A DNA stretch of 64,000 nt, from positions 115,565 to 179,564 of the forward strand of contig NZ_JAHHIU010000080.1 in assembly GCF_024539815.1 (NCBI RefSeq), written 5' to 3'. Each line of letters starts with the position of its first letter. Position 1 is the first letter of the stretch. The notes below the pieces were generated by a model. It saw nothing but the letters and a program-made list of their open reading frames with translations, was not told the origin of the DNA and ran no database searches. The DNA comes from Streptomyces hayashii. Its GTDB lineage: Bacteria > Actinomycetota > Actinomycetes > Streptomycetales > Streptomycetaceae. Below are positions 17,701-26,674 of the stretch, piece after piece. The position numbers were made by a program, and so were the translations under genes.

Positions 17701-19737
17701 TCATTCGACGAGATCCGCTTCGGCCGCGTGACCTTTGGTGATGCGTATTTCGTTGGGGACCATGGAGTCAGGGGCGACGGCGATGTCGGACTCGGCTGCG
17801 AAGGCTTGGTGGTCGGCTATCAGGGACGCCAGTGGGTACTGGCGTTGCAACTCACTCGGTCCGTCATCGAGCGCATGGGCGACGCCATCGGCGTATTTGT
17901 TTATGCGCTGAAGGAAGCGGAGTCTGGTGCCTCTACGGTTGCTGGGGGTCTGCAACTGTCCGATGGCGGAGACCAAGGCCTTGGTACTTCGCTGCGCTTC
18001 GCGGAGTGCCTCCACCGATGGGCTGTGCAGGTGGTCGCCCTGCGTCACGCGAGCCCACACGAGCGCGGTTGCCGCAGCCCGGGTCAAGGAGGACTCCGCG
18101 TTGACAAGGCGGACCAGGCCTACGGTGAGTGCAGCAAGGTCCTCGACGGGGATCTGCCAGGTACTCAGCGTTCGACGACGAGCTGCGAAGTCCACGTGCG
18201 GTGCGGCAGCGTCCAATTCCTGTGCGACGGTCTCGACCGCCATGTCGAGCAGCGGCCATAGGCCGCCGGGCAGCAGGCTTCGCTTGAGTACGGTCAGGCT
18301 ACGTTGGGCGGTGACCCACGGTATTCCAAGGATCACGGCGCTTTGTGGCCAGGTTCCGCCGCCGGCCATTGCGACGAGCTTGAGGGAAACGACTCGGCGT
18401 AGATGGCGTGGCTTCCAGACATCCCCAGGGGCCCACAGGGACGTCAGATCGCCGAAGTGCGCACCGAGCCAAGTGTCCGGTACTAGAGCGGGAATGTGCT
18501 CGATCCCGAAATGGCAGTGACGTGAAGGAACGTGTCGTCTTGCGTGGTGATGGCCACCAGCACGGTTGAAGCCAAGGGACCGCTGGGCCAGAGCCCTTGA
18601 CAGGTCTGGGGAGACGTCCAGGCGTCGGAAGGCGGCACCGGTGTTCGCCTCGTTACGCGTGAATGCGGCGGTCGCGAGCGGCTGGATCCGCTCGCGAAGG
18701 GCCGGACCGTCCTGTTCGCGGTCGCCGAGCAGGGTGTCAGCGGCCAGCAGCAGTGCTCCGCACTCGGCCGGGCCTTGGGGAGCAGCCCATGCATCACGGA
18801 CGCGCCTACCCGGGCTGCGGATTTCGCGGAGGGCGGTCCAGGTGGCAACGTGGCGGGCAATCAGGTCGGCGACGCCGCTGGAGGGGGCGAAGCGTGCACT
18901 GTCAGGCCAGCTGAGCCGGACGAGTTGAGCGGCGGTGATCAGGTCGGCAAAGAAGTGCTGCCCTGGGTTTGAGTAGTTGTCGCTGGTCGCGGGCGAGTGT
19001 TTGGCGGGTATCAGATGCTGGTCGATGCGTTGTTGCAGGGCAAGCAACATGACAAGGTCGCTGTCCGGTTGCTCAGCTACACAAGCCGTCTCGTCGAGTC
19101 GCGCTGCACACAGCGGTGTCCGGACGCTGACACCGACAGGGCCGGGCGCGAGGTGATGGCGGCACTGTGCCGGGTGCAGTCCAGCGATCGTACGCTGTGT
19201 GATGAGCCCTTGCCGCTCGGTGTTCGAGGGCCGGTTCGGATGACCTCCACACTGAGGACATCCATGCCCCAGGAGGCGGCGGTGAGCGGTGCATGCGAAG
19301 GAGACCGGGACGTGCCAGCGCAGTCTCCACGGGCCGCCATACGCGTTCTGGATGCTGCTCCCGTCCCCGGCCAGGCAGTTGGGGCAGTAGCGGCTGGACA
19401 GGCTGAAGGCCCAGGTGCGTCGGGCGGAGGCCATGTTGCGACTGCCTCCCAGACGCAGGGTGGCCAGGGGCGGATAGGAGGCGGCCATGGCTGACAGGGT
19501 GAGCGCGTCGACTTCGCCCCCACGCAGCGATGCAGCTGCCTCGAGCGCCTCGGTGGACTCCGCAGGCAAGGTGATCAAGCACTCGGCGGGCAGGCGGTGT
19601 TGGTGACGGCTCAGACCGCACAGTGCAGCGATCCTGGCCGGCGAGCGATCCAGTCGGTAGGCCAGACGCAGGAGCAGACCTGGCAGGGACTCTTCCGGCA
19701 GCGGGGCTAGACTCCGTGCCAGTGGACGTGTCGTCAA
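17701..19737 (-). CDS. tniQ: TniQ family transposition target-selection protein (second copy)
   Basis: A 678-residue TniQ/TnsD-type protein. The N-terminal TniQ domain opens TTRPLARSLAPLPEESLPG and contains a zinc-binding set C118-x2-C121, C149-x2-H152, C160-x2-C163. The long C-terminal part should provide sequence-specific DNA binding, as in TnsD. A TTG at 19737 overlaps the stop of the preceding tniQ as TTGA, matching the overlap style of the whole operon, and the homology begins exactly there; the frame is open 89 codons upstream but this is read-through into the upstream gene. It is the last gene of the operon and a clear paralogue of its neighbour. Which target it recognises is unknown. 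Confidence 0.88.
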   Translation of the reverse strand: MTTRPLARSLAPLPEESLPGLLLRLAYRLDRSPARIAALCGLSRHQHRLPAECLITLPAESTEALEAAASLRGGEVDALTLSAMAASYPPLATLRLGGSRNMASARRTWAFSLSSRYCPNCLAGDGSSIQNAYGGPWRLRWHVPVSFACTAHRRLLGHGCPQCGGHPNRPSNTERQGLITQRTIAGLHPAQCRHHLAPGPVGVSVRTPLCAARLDETACVAEQPDSDLVMLLALQQRIDQHLIPAKHSPATSDNYSNPGQHFFADLITAAQLVRLSWPDSARFAPSSGVADLIARHVATWTALREIRSPGRRVRDAWAAPQGPAECGALLLAADTLLGDREQDGPALRERIQPLATAAFTRNEANTGAAFRRLDVSPDLSRALAQRSLGFNRAGGHHHARRHVPSRHCHFGIEHIPALVPDTWLGAHFGDLTSLWAPGDVWKPRHLRRVVSLKLVAMAGGGTWPQSAVILGIPWVTAQRSLTVLKRSLLPGGLWPLLDMAVETVAQELDAAAPHVDFAARRRTLSTWQIPVEDLAALTVGLVRLVNAESSLTRAAATALVWARVTQGDHLHSPSVEALREAQRSTKALVSAIGQLQTPSNRRGTRLRFLQRINKYADGVAHALDDGPSELQRQYPLASLIADHQAFAAESDIAVAPDSMVPNEIRITKGHAAEADLVE

Positions 19738-21653
19738 TGGACCGGACCCTGCTGTCGTACGCCGTCGGTGGGGGTGGTCCAGTTCGGTACTTCGATTCGC
19801 AGGTCGGTTCCTTCGTCGCAGGCTCGGGCGAGCCGTGCAGCGTAGGCTGCCAGCCGACGGCTCAGAGTCGCGTAGGACGGCCTGCGCTGAGTTCTGTTTG
19901 CGAATAGCTCTGCCTCTTTGGTCAGCCGGTGGGGAGAGTGCGAAGCGGAGCGTCGATGGAGCACCGTCGGGCTGTGAAGGTAGCTGGCCTGGTTGACCAT
20001 GCACCAGATGACTGCCTCGCCGACTCGTGGGTCCCCAGTAGCCTGACGCTTCTCAAGGCCGGGTATCCCCTCGCACAAGGCCTTCCAATCTGCGAGCGAA
20101 AGACACCAGTCGGCTGTTGAACGGCGGCGGTGGGCATAGTCGACGCGAAGGTCCTGTCCATGCAATTGATGTGCGACCAGGTCGACCGCGTCCTCAAATA
20201 CAGGCCAAAGGCCAGGCGTTGTCAGCTGCTTTCCCAGCACATTCATTGTCCGGCGAGCGCTATTCTGAGGAATCCCCAGAGTCTCCGCGCACGCTGGCCA
20301 TGCCTGATCACAGACCAACTCGGCGAGTCTCAATGAGCCAGCCCAACGCAGATGGCGCTCCAAGAGAGTGGTCATCTTCGGCAGACGGTGCACGAGACGC
20401 TGGAAATACGCGTCGAACCATTCCCTTGGGAGGAGGGGAGGGATTTCGTCAGTGCGGAAACGATAGAAAATCGGGGCGACACGCAATGTGGAGCGCTTCT
20501 GGAATCCGTAGACGCGCTGTGCGGTGGCGCGCAGCAAGATAGCCGAGGCGTCGCTGTCCTTTAAGAGCTTGTCGCCGATGGAGGCCGACCGGCGGTACAC
20601 CTCACGAGCGAGCGGCTCGATACGCTCACGCAGGGGGACAAGATCCCGATCGCCGAGCGCAGTCGCGGCTGCGAGCAGAAGGGCGGAGGTTTCGGCCGTT
20701 CCGCGGGGTGCGCTTCGCCGGATCTGAAGTCCGCGTTGAGATGGGTTGTGCAGATAGGGCGTGGCGTACTCGTCCACGAGGTCCGCCAGCGCTATCGACG
20801 GGAGGAACGAGGCACCCTTCGGCCAGCTCAGCGTGATCAGGCGTGCGGTCGTGATCAGGTCGGAAAAGTAGGTGTGCGGTGTCCGTCTGTCGGCAGTACG
20901 GACCAGTTGACCTGGATCCAGCCGCAGGTTCAGGTTGTGCTGGAGATCAAGGATGCGCTGCATGTCCAGTGGCGACAGCGTGGCGGCAACGTCTCGCGGG
21001 GCGTCCAGGCGTGCGCCGCACGGGACGGCGCTGGCCCGCGGTTTGGGCAGTGGTCCGGGAGCCCGGTTGCGGCACTGGCCCGGGTGTAGTCCGGAGACGT
21101 GGGGAATCTGGACAAGGCTGTATCGCCGGATAACGCGTCCGCTGAGCGGCTGAGTGCATTGGGGACAGGTGTTTTCGAGGAGGCACAAGTGCTGCGTGCA
21201 GGCGAACGTGACGGGCAAATGCCAGCGCAGTTGCCAGGCACCGCCGAAGGCTTGCTCCACGGGACTGCCGTTCCCTCGCAGGCAGTGGGGGCAGTAACGG
21301 CTGTCGGGATTCGTGGCCCAGTTGATGTGGGACTTGGATCCGATGTCTGTCTTGCCGGCACGAAGCTTGCCAAGCGGTGTGTAGGTTGCGGTGAGATCCT
21401 TCAAGGTCAGAGCCTGAACCTCGGACATGGTCAGGTGCGCGGCCCGGGCCAGTTGTTCGGCGGCTTCGGGGCGCAGTCCGCGAAGTTGCTCCTGGGGGAT
21501 GCTGTCGCTGCGGCAGGTCAGGCCACACAGGGTTGCCACGCGGTGAGGGGTGGATCCCAATCGATAGGACAGGCGCAGGAGGAAACCGGCCAAAGACTCA
21601 CCGGGCAGCGGATCGAGGCTGCGTGCGAGCGGCCGAAGAGTCGCTTGGATCAC
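19734..21653 (-). CDS. tniQ: TniQ family transposition target-selection protein (first copy)
   Basis: A 639-residue TniQ/TnsD-type protein with N-terminal TniQ domain (RPLARSLDPLPGESLAGFLL) and zinc ligands C121-x2-C124, C152-x2-H155, C163-x2-C166. A conserved GLHPGQCRNR block near residue 190 matches GLHPAQCRHH in the second copy, confirming paralogy, though most of the C-terminal region differs. TniQ proteins connect a target-bound complex to the TnsC ATPase. The GTG start overlaps the tnsC stop as GTGA. At over 600 residues it is longer than the short TniQ of CRISPR-associated transposons and closer to TnsD, implying direct DNA-sequence recognition. Confidence 0.9.
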   Translation of the reverse strand: MIQATLRPLARSLDPLPGESLAGFLLRLSYRLGSTPHRVATLCGLTCRSDSIPQEQLRGLRPEAAEQLARAAHLTMSEVQALTLKDLTATYTPLGKLRAGKTDIGSKSHINWATNPDSRYCPHCLRGNGSPVEQAFGGAWQLRWHLPVTFACTQHLCLLENTCPQCTQPLSGRVIRRYSLVQIPHVSGLHPGQCRNRAPGPLPKPRASAVPCGARLDAPRDVAATLSPLDMQRILDLQHNLNLRLDPGQLVRTADRRTPHTYFSDLITTARLITLSWPKGASFLPSIALADLVDEYATPYLHNPSQRGLQIRRSAPRGTAETSALLLAAATALGDRDLVPLRERIEPLAREVYRRSASIGDKLLKDSDASAILLRATAQRVYGFQKRSTLRVAPIFYRFRTDEIPPLLPREWFDAYFQRLVHRLPKMTTLLERHLRWAGSLRLAELVCDQAWPACAETLGIPQNSARRTMNVLGKQLTTPGLWPVFEDAVDLVAHQLHGQDLRVDYAHRRRSTADWCLSLADWKALCEGIPGLEKRQATGDPRVGEAVIWCMVNQASYLHSPTVLHRRSASHSPHRLTKEAELFANRTQRRPSYATLSRRLAAYAARLARACDEGTDLRIEVPNWTTPTDGVRQQGPVH

Positions 21654-22912
21654 CCGGCGGACTCCGCTGCCGGTCCCGAGTCGTCGAACACAGTGTTCCT
21701 GCCCTTTGGCTTCTTCCTGGACCGAGACTCGACCGGCGGGATCAGCGGCTGCTCACCGGAATCGGCGTCCAGGTCGGGCAGATCTGTCGGGAGGACGGCA
21801 CAGCGGTTGAGTAGCTCTTTGCTCAGCCGCTCGCTGCCGCCCTCGATTGCGACTCGGCAGCCTCGTTGCACCAGCTTTTCCAGGAGTCCGACGACCCCAT
21901 TCGTTCGCTGGAACAGATACTCAGGCATGGATCCGGATGTGAGCATGCCTTCGGTGTCGTGCAGGAGCCGCAGACTCTTCTCGAGCGTCGCCAGGTGGTC
22001 GACCCAGGCCTTGATTTGCCCGGGAGCGTCGTAGCCAAACGGCTGCAAATTGACCATTTCGAAGCGTCGCTCATGCTGGGTCGCGGCGTCCGGATTTGGG
22101 CTGCGCCCGCGGTCTTTCACTGGAGGAATGACCCACTGTTTGGCAACCGGATCGAAGCTGCCGCGGCGCAATAGTCCGGAAGTGGGGATACCGACACCCA
22201 CCAGAATGAGGGTGACGGACATGCTCATCACTTCCAAGAGAAGGTCCAAGACGTCCTGGTCGCTTTCGCGATGTAGTTTGAGTCGGGTGATGTCGTCGAT
22301 CACGAGTGCCTTGGTGGCGTGCGCGGAAATGGCGGCGTTCACCGTCCGGATCAGGTCTTCCTGGCGCATGTTCTTGTAATCCTCGCCGTAGAAGTCGAGG
22401 ATGCGCTGGCAGGTGGAGACGGGGGTTGCCTTGACCGGGCAGCGCACATACGCAACAGGAGCGAGGAGATCCCTGGTGCCGGCCATGGCCTCCGGATTCA
22501 TGTACTCGTTCACCTCCAGCCATTCTTCCTCGAACGCCGCGATTGCCGCGCAGACCGTCTCGGTCTTTCCCTGGGCGCCACCGCCGTTGACCATGACCCC
22601 GGTCCGGATTCCGGCCTTGTGGCTGTAGGCGCCGTCCTCGATCCGTGCTTTCACCAGCCACGCCACGGCATCGCCCATTGGGGTGGACTGCACCGGCAGG
22701 CTGCTGTGGGTGGCCAGACGGTGCAGGTCGTGAATTCGCCGTCGGCGCGGCGTCAACTGCAGATATTGCTCCGCGCTCAGTACCGGCGCCGGCACGAAGA
22801 GCTCGCGGGTTCGGACCCACCGTTGCCAGCCCTCCACCCGGGTTCGGTCGATCGGCGGCCCGGGCAGGAAGGAAGCGACCGGGCGGGTGGGCGGCTTGTT
22901 GGTTTCGCTCAC
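21650..22912 (-). CDS. tnsC: TnsC/TniB-type AAA+ transposition regulator
   Basis: A 420-residue AAA+ ATPase. Walker A is GGGAQGKT at 110-117 and Walker B is VIDD at 204-207 (ALVIDDITRLKL), with a sensor-like VGVGIP segment about 35 residues later. In Tn7-like systems this protein polymerises on target DNA and links TniQ to the transposase, also providing target immunity. The GTG start overlaps the tnsB stop by four bases (GTGA) and its own stop overlaps the first tniQ in the same way, implying stoichiometric translation. The C-terminal tail is charged and probably contacts the transposase or nuclease. Confidence 0.9.
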   Translation of the reverse strand: MSETNKPPTRPVASFLPGPPIDRTRVEGWQRWVRTRELFVPAPVLSAEQYLQLTPRRRRIHDLHRLATHSSLPVQSTPMGDAVAWLVKARIEDGAYSHKAGIRTGVMVNGGGAQGKTETVCAAIAAFEEEWLEVNEYMNPEAMAGTRDLLAPVAYVRCPVKATPVSTCQRILDFYGEDYKNMRQEDLIRTVNAAISAHATKALVIDDITRLKLHRESDQDVLDLLLEVMSMSVTLILVGVGIPTSGLLRRGSFDPVAKQWVIPPVKDRGRSPNPDAATQHERRFEMVNLQPFGYDAPGQIKAWVDHLATLEKSLRLLHDTEGMLTSGSMPEYLFQRTNGVVGLLEKLVQRGCRVAIEGGSERLSKELLNRCAVLPTDLPDLDADSGEQPLIPPVESRSRKKPKGRNTVFDDSGPAAESAG

Positions 22913-25215
22913 GGCTGGTCTCCCGGCTCCGCGGCGGATTCGTTCTCATCGTCGAGCAGGTCCATCAGGCTGCGCCTCCGCAACCGCTGGCCAAGGGTGG
23001 ACGTCGCGGCCGGTTCCTCGGAGGCTGCCTCCCGTCGGCGTCGGCGCTCGCCGTCGATCGCAGCCTGGCCCTGCTCGGCCCGCTCACGCCATCGCAAGGC
23101 GACGACATTGTCGACCTCACCGCCCTGGCGGGGTACGAAGGGTGCCACCTCGTCGGCGCAGGCAGGGGCAGGGGAGGGCTTCGGTCGGTCGGCTGCCGCT
23201 GCCGCGGCCTGGGCTTCTTCGCGGGCGTGCTCGGTTCGCTGAGCCTTCGTCAGACGGGTAGGCCATTGGTCCACGGGGACATTGCCCCCGATCAAGTCCA
23301 GCATCAGGGGTAGCAAATCTTTGTCGGACTTCGGCTTCAGCCCCTGATTGCGTAGCTCTCTCATTACCTGCCGTACACGGGCGTCACTGAACGCGGGCAT
23401 TCGGTCCTCGTCCGGAAGGCCCACCCAACGCAACTGATGCCATTCATGGGTGAGCGGATCTTGGAAGAAAGTGAAACATGGATCACGTGGATCCCGGTGG
23501 AACACGTACTTGTTCTTCGCCGCTCCACCCCGGCCCGACGGACGGAAACGCCACTCGTCCAGTGCTTCCCCGTCGTACCAGAGATTTCTAATTTTCACGC
23601 CGCGGCGGCCGTGAATCATCACCCGATGAGTAGGAAGCAGCTGGTAGTACAACTCCGCCGGCGGGATCTGCAGTGCAAAGCCGCCCTGGGCCATGGATGC
23701 CGCGAACAGGGTGTTCGGACTGTGATCACCCGCTGGATCCCAACTGGGGGCGTAGGAACCGAATCTGCGGTTCTGCCAGATCTTGACGACCCAGGTGGCA
23801 ATCAAGTGCTCCATCTCCGCCACGGAGATGCATGCGTCGCCTTCCGGGTCGATGCCGCGATCTGAGATGTCGATGCCCTGGTAGCCCGGAAGAATCCGGA
23901 ACAGCAGGGACTGGATCGCGCCGAAGGCCCGCTCCACCGCCTGCTTGTCGGTCGGCCGAAGCACCCGACTCGGCCGGATCGTGGCGCCGATCACCCTCTG
24001 AACCTCGATCAGGTGGTGATTCTTGTATACCGAACCATGGTCGGTGGTCACGGTCTCCGGGGCGAAGAACGGCAGCCCGGCGACCTTGCCATCAGTGAAC
24101 TCCGCGATCACGCTGCCGGGGACCCCGGGGTAGGCCCACTCCATTTCCTCGCCCCAGTCCGGTCTCATGGGCAGTGGCATCATGACGTCCCGCAAGATCA
24201 TGGCGACGTCTACTGAGGTGTCCGAGACCAACGTGAGCCGGAAAGCGACAATCGAGTGCGTGTATACGTCCAGAGCCAGCGTCAGATGCACCGACACCGG
24301 GTCGCCAAAGACCTGCTCACGGACCTTGACTGGGAGCACCGTGGTGTCGAGCGCCACCACCTGGCCGGGTCGGCTGACCACCACGTGCCGACCTGTAGCC
24401 ACCGCTTGAGCCCGTGCAGCTGAAACGGCGTAGCGCTGACGTGCTCCGGTCGATCCGAACCACTCCTTCCACACGACCCGGAGCGTTTCGTAGCTGGGTA
24501 CTGGCTCGTCGTTCCCGAACTCCTCGCGTACGTACTGATGGATCAGTCGTTCACGGTCTTTCGCTGTCAGCTTGGATCGGTGCAGGGTTTCGTGGCGTAC
24601 AGCAAAGATCGCCTCACGTACCGCCGCTGAGATCTGACGGCCGGTCGCCTCTCGCAGCCACCGATCGTCCGCACAGCCCACCGGCCCAAAGCGGCGGCGG
24701 TCCAGATCCCAGCGGATCAAAGTGCGGTAGCTGACCTTGTCCAAGCAGTGGGCGGCGGCCAGATCCGGGTTGTGTACCGTGTCCTGCCTCAGCTCCCGCA
24801 CCTTGGCATGACGTCGCTCGGTCAGCGTGGTGGAGTTCGGATCGTATTGCGGCTTTGGCTCTCCCGGGAGCGCGTTCAGAGGATCACCGCTGCGAAATCC
24901 GGTCTCCACCTCCCGCAAGTGGTCCACCCGCAACATCATGAGGGGCCGCTTACTCGGCGGCAGATCGAGAACGCCCTTTGGCTGTCGCCCGCGGCTGGCG
25001 GCCGGCAGGTCCTTCCTCGTTCGTGTCGACGGCCGGATGTTCGGATGGTGCATCAACTGCCGTACCGACGTCTTCCATGCCTCATGCTCGGGCCGGACCA
25101 GCACGACCTTTCCGACTTGGGGCTGAAACGCCTCCACGGTCCACGGCACGCCGTTCACGACGAACTCGTTTCCCGGCGAGAGGTCCCAGGCAACTGCAGC
25201 GGTCACTCTCACCAA
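22909..25215 (-). CDS. tnsB: TnsB/TniA-type DDE transposase (Mu C-terminal family)
   Basis: A 768-residue transposase. Helix-turn-helix segments lie in the first 270 residues and the RNase H-like core carries the DDE triad D290 (VVALDTTV), D392 (VTTDHGSV) and E428 (DKQAVERAFG). A Mu-transposase-type C-terminal domain follows, ending in a charged tail that would bind TnsC. It cuts the 3' transposon strands and joins them to target DNA. The longest frame starts with TTG at 25215; a GTG at 25212 would give the four-base overlap seen elsewhere, and a GTG at 25206 has the best-spaced GGGAG. Comparable in length to Tn7 TnsB. Confidence 0.92.
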   Translation of the reverse strand: MVRVTAAVAWDLSPGNEFVVNGVPWTVEAFQPQVGKVVLVRPEHEAWKTSVRQLMHHPNIRPSTRTRKDLPAASRGRQPKGVLDLPPSKRPLMMLRVDHLREVETGFRSGDPLNALPGEPKPQYDPNSTTLTERRHAKVRELRQDTVHNPDLAAAHCLDKVSYRTLIRWDLDRRRFGPVGCADDRWLREATGRQISAAVREAIFAVRHETLHRSKLTAKDRERLIHQYVREEFGNDEPVPSYETLRVVWKEWFGSTGARQRYAVSAARAQAVATGRHVVVSRPGQVVALDTTVLPVKVREQVFGDPVSVHLTLALDVYTHSIVAFRLTLVSDTSVDVAMILRDVMMPLPMRPDWGEEMEWAYPGVPGSVIAEFTDGKVAGLPFFAPETVTTDHGSVYKNHHLIEVQRVIGATIRPSRVLRPTDKQAVERAFGAIQSLLFRILPGYQGIDISDRGIDPEGDACISVAEMEHLIATWVVKIWQNRRFGSYAPSWDPAGDHSPNTLFAASMAQGGFALQIPPAELYYQLLPTHRVMIHGRRGVKIRNLWYDGEALDEWRFRPSGRGGAAKNKYVFHRDPRDPCFTFFQDPLTHEWHQLRWVGLPDEDRMPAFSDARVRQVMRELRNQGLKPKSDKDLLPLMLDLIGGNVPVDQWPTRLTKAQRTEHAREEAQAAAAAADRPKPSPAPACADEVAPFVPRQGGEVDNVVALRWRERAEQGQAAIDGERRRRREAASEEPAATSTLGQRLRRRSLMDLLDDENESAAEPGDQP

Positions 25216-26090
25216 CTCCCGCTCGCCGGACGGCGACAGGGGGATAGGCGGATTACGCTCGCGTCAGTCAGAGGGCCAGAGCCTTGCATGCCCAATCGGC
25301 GGTGCCACAGCAGATGGATTGCATGAGCCCGGGCAACGGCCTCCAGGCTGCAGCGCTCCACCAAGCTCCCGAACGGCTGTGGGCCGTCTTCTGCTGCAAG
25401 AAGCAGCTGATCCTGTTGCCGCAACGGATCGGTCAAGTGCCTTCGTCCGGCCGACAAGGTGTCGATCAGGCCCACTACTTGGTCGTGCCAACCAGCAACC
25501 ACCGCATAGTTCCACCCGGTAACCAGGGCGACCTCGGCAGCAGCGGCGAACTTGACCTCGTCCTCAGGCTCGATCCGCGCTGAAGGCCGCACGTCGATGA
25601 GCCATGGCGTGTCGTCGGTCAGCAGCAGATAGTCCGGGGTGTGCTCGACACTCCCGTTGACGCTTCGGAAGCGCAGACGGAAGGGCTGTGCCAGAGCCTC
25701 CACTAGCGATCCTGAGAAGTCCGCTGCCAGAAGGAGGAGTTCCTCCTCGAAGCTCTCGAAGCCATGGTGGCGATCGGTACTGACCAGATATCCCAGGCCG
25801 GGACGATGCCACTGATCGGTACGCCAACTGAAGCGCCGTACAGGAACACTCGAGAGCACGTCAACCTCGCCCAGGTCCCTAACGGCATAGCCGACCAACG
25901 TCCGCCCGAAGCGCCACGCCGTAGTCCACCGGTCATTCCAGTCCGACGGCATGACCAGTTGCCTGACCGCGTCAGCCGAGATGACATGCATTCGGGCGAG
26001 ATCATGCAATGTTGATGTGTCCGACCAGGGGACAGTAGCGCTCGATGAGCCAACTGGCGCGTGATCGAACAGCGGGGGCTGGGGAGCCAC
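25209..26090 (-). CDS. tnsA: TnsA-like endonuclease subunit of the transposase
   Basis: A 293-residue protein with a TnsA-type restriction-endonuclease core: acidic FESFEEE at 111-117, TPDY at 151-154 (D153) and LIDVRP at 164-169. These match the E, D and (Q/D)xK positions, except that the expected lysine is arginine (R168). In Tn7, TnsA cuts the 5' strands so that transposition is cut-and-paste. The GTG at 26090 follows GGCGGAG. It is the first gene of the operon; its promoter must lie in 26091-26445, inside the presumed right end. The substitution may be tolerated, since DVR-type variants are plausible in actinobacterial homologues, but activity is unproven. Confidence 0.85.
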   Translation of the reverse strand: MAPQPPLFDHAPVGSSSATVPWSDTSTLHDLARMHVISADAVRQLVMPSDWNDRWTTAWRFGRTLVGYAVRDLGEVDVLSSVPVRRFSWRTDQWHRPGLGYLVSTDRHHGFESFEEELLLLAADFSGSLVEALAQPFRLRFRSVNGSVEHTPDYLLLTDDTPWLIDVRPSARIEPEDEVKFAAAAEVALVTGWNYAVVAGWHDQVVGLIDTLSAGRRHLTDPLRQQDQLLLAAEDGPQPFGSLVERCSLEAVARAHAIHLLWHRRLGMQGSGPLTDASVIRLSPCRRPASGSW

Positions 26091-26674
26091 GTCTCCGCCT
26101 TACATGCCAAGAGTGCGATGGAAATTAGAAGATCATCTTAAGGGTCTTCGGATCTCCGTAACGCCGCCTCATCGCACCGGGATGCCAGTGGGGCGGCCTG
26201 TCGTCAGCACCGCGGCACCCTTGCCCGGCGGTCTGAGAGAGACGTCCCGACGAGCTGAGCCTACCGATCAGCAAGGGCTGACTGCCCAACTGGAGCCGCG
26301 TCGTCGGTAAGCAGGAGGCCGCGGCCCCGTTTCAGAGGGGTGCTCCAGTGGCGTTCTGGGAAGGATGGTGACGGGACGTCGCGGTTGGGGATATGCCGCT
26401 GGAGGCAGTCGGAGGAGGGAGGGGTGTCGTTTGCGGTTCAGGACAGAAAGGCCTTCGAATCTGTACCGATGTGCCAAGAATCCTCGGCAGACTGCTCCCC
26501 GTACTGCTGAAGCTGGTTGGCAAAAGCGCAGGTCAACGTGATGCTCCGGAGACACCTATCGGCTGTGGTCACACCGGTCGGTTGCTGCGCCCGCATCTCG
26601 TACGCCGCGAAATCCCGACCGCCTGACGGGCTGTCGTCCCGTGTCCTGGCCCGAGGGCCGTAGGGCTCCGCCGT
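26091..26674. other. 584-bp gap holding the transposon end and operon promoter
   Basis: No gene is recognisable on either strand. It should contain the promoter of the transposition operon, the tnsA-proximal transposon end and the 3' flank of aspA. A recurrent AACCG-type string occurs twice on the minus strand (near 26380 and 26437), as TnsB sites might, but the matches are weak. Bases 26446-26674 carry no visible remnant of the DevS-like gene found on the other side of the element. Confidence 0.45.
26428..26445 (-). repeat. Candidate right transposon end repeat
   Basis: Read on the minus strand this is TGTCCTGAACCGCAAACG, matching 13 of 18 positions of the candidate left end and ending the element with the expected TGT...ACA arrangement. 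The flanking bases do not duplicate those at the left, so this may be chance or an old, eroded insertion. Confidence 0.25.

Larger units (their letters stand above)
17644..26445 (-). mobile_element. Tn7-like transposon (tnsA-tnsB-tnsC-tniQ-tniQ), ends provisional
   Basis: Five tightly coupled minus-strand genes encode a TnsA-type nuclease, a DDE transposase, a AAA+ regulator and two TniQ proteins, the complete Tn7-like transposition set. Its genes are visibly less GC-rich than the aspartate module next door. Provisional ends come from an inverted similarity, TGTCGACAACCGGAAGCG at 17644-17661 against the reverse complement of 26428-26445 (13 of 18 identical, both starting TGT). No five-base target duplication is seen (AATGG left, GAAAG right), so the limits are uncertain and the OLD-like gene could be inside a larger element. 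No Cas or crRNA components are present. Confidence 0.72.

Noticed and set aside
19737..20004. 89-codon N-terminal extension of the second TniQ
   Set aside because: It overlaps the end of the first TniQ, has no homology, and a TTG giving the operon's usual four-base overlap lies exactly at the domain start.
14864..26090. CRISPR-associated transposon or CRISPR array
   Set aside because: No cas genes and no direct-repeat array in or around the element; both TniQ proteins are long and TnsD-like.
17283..26574. Alternative transposon ends TGTGACAGCC at 17283 and the minus-strand TGTGACCACAGCC near 26574
   Set aside because: The match needs a gap, is short, the flanking pentamers differ, and it would place the DevS-like remnant inside the element; less convincing than 17644/26445.
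26104..26626. Short open frames between tnsA and aspA
   Set aside because: They lack ribosome-binding sites, homology and codon bias; the region is better explained as promoter and transposon end.
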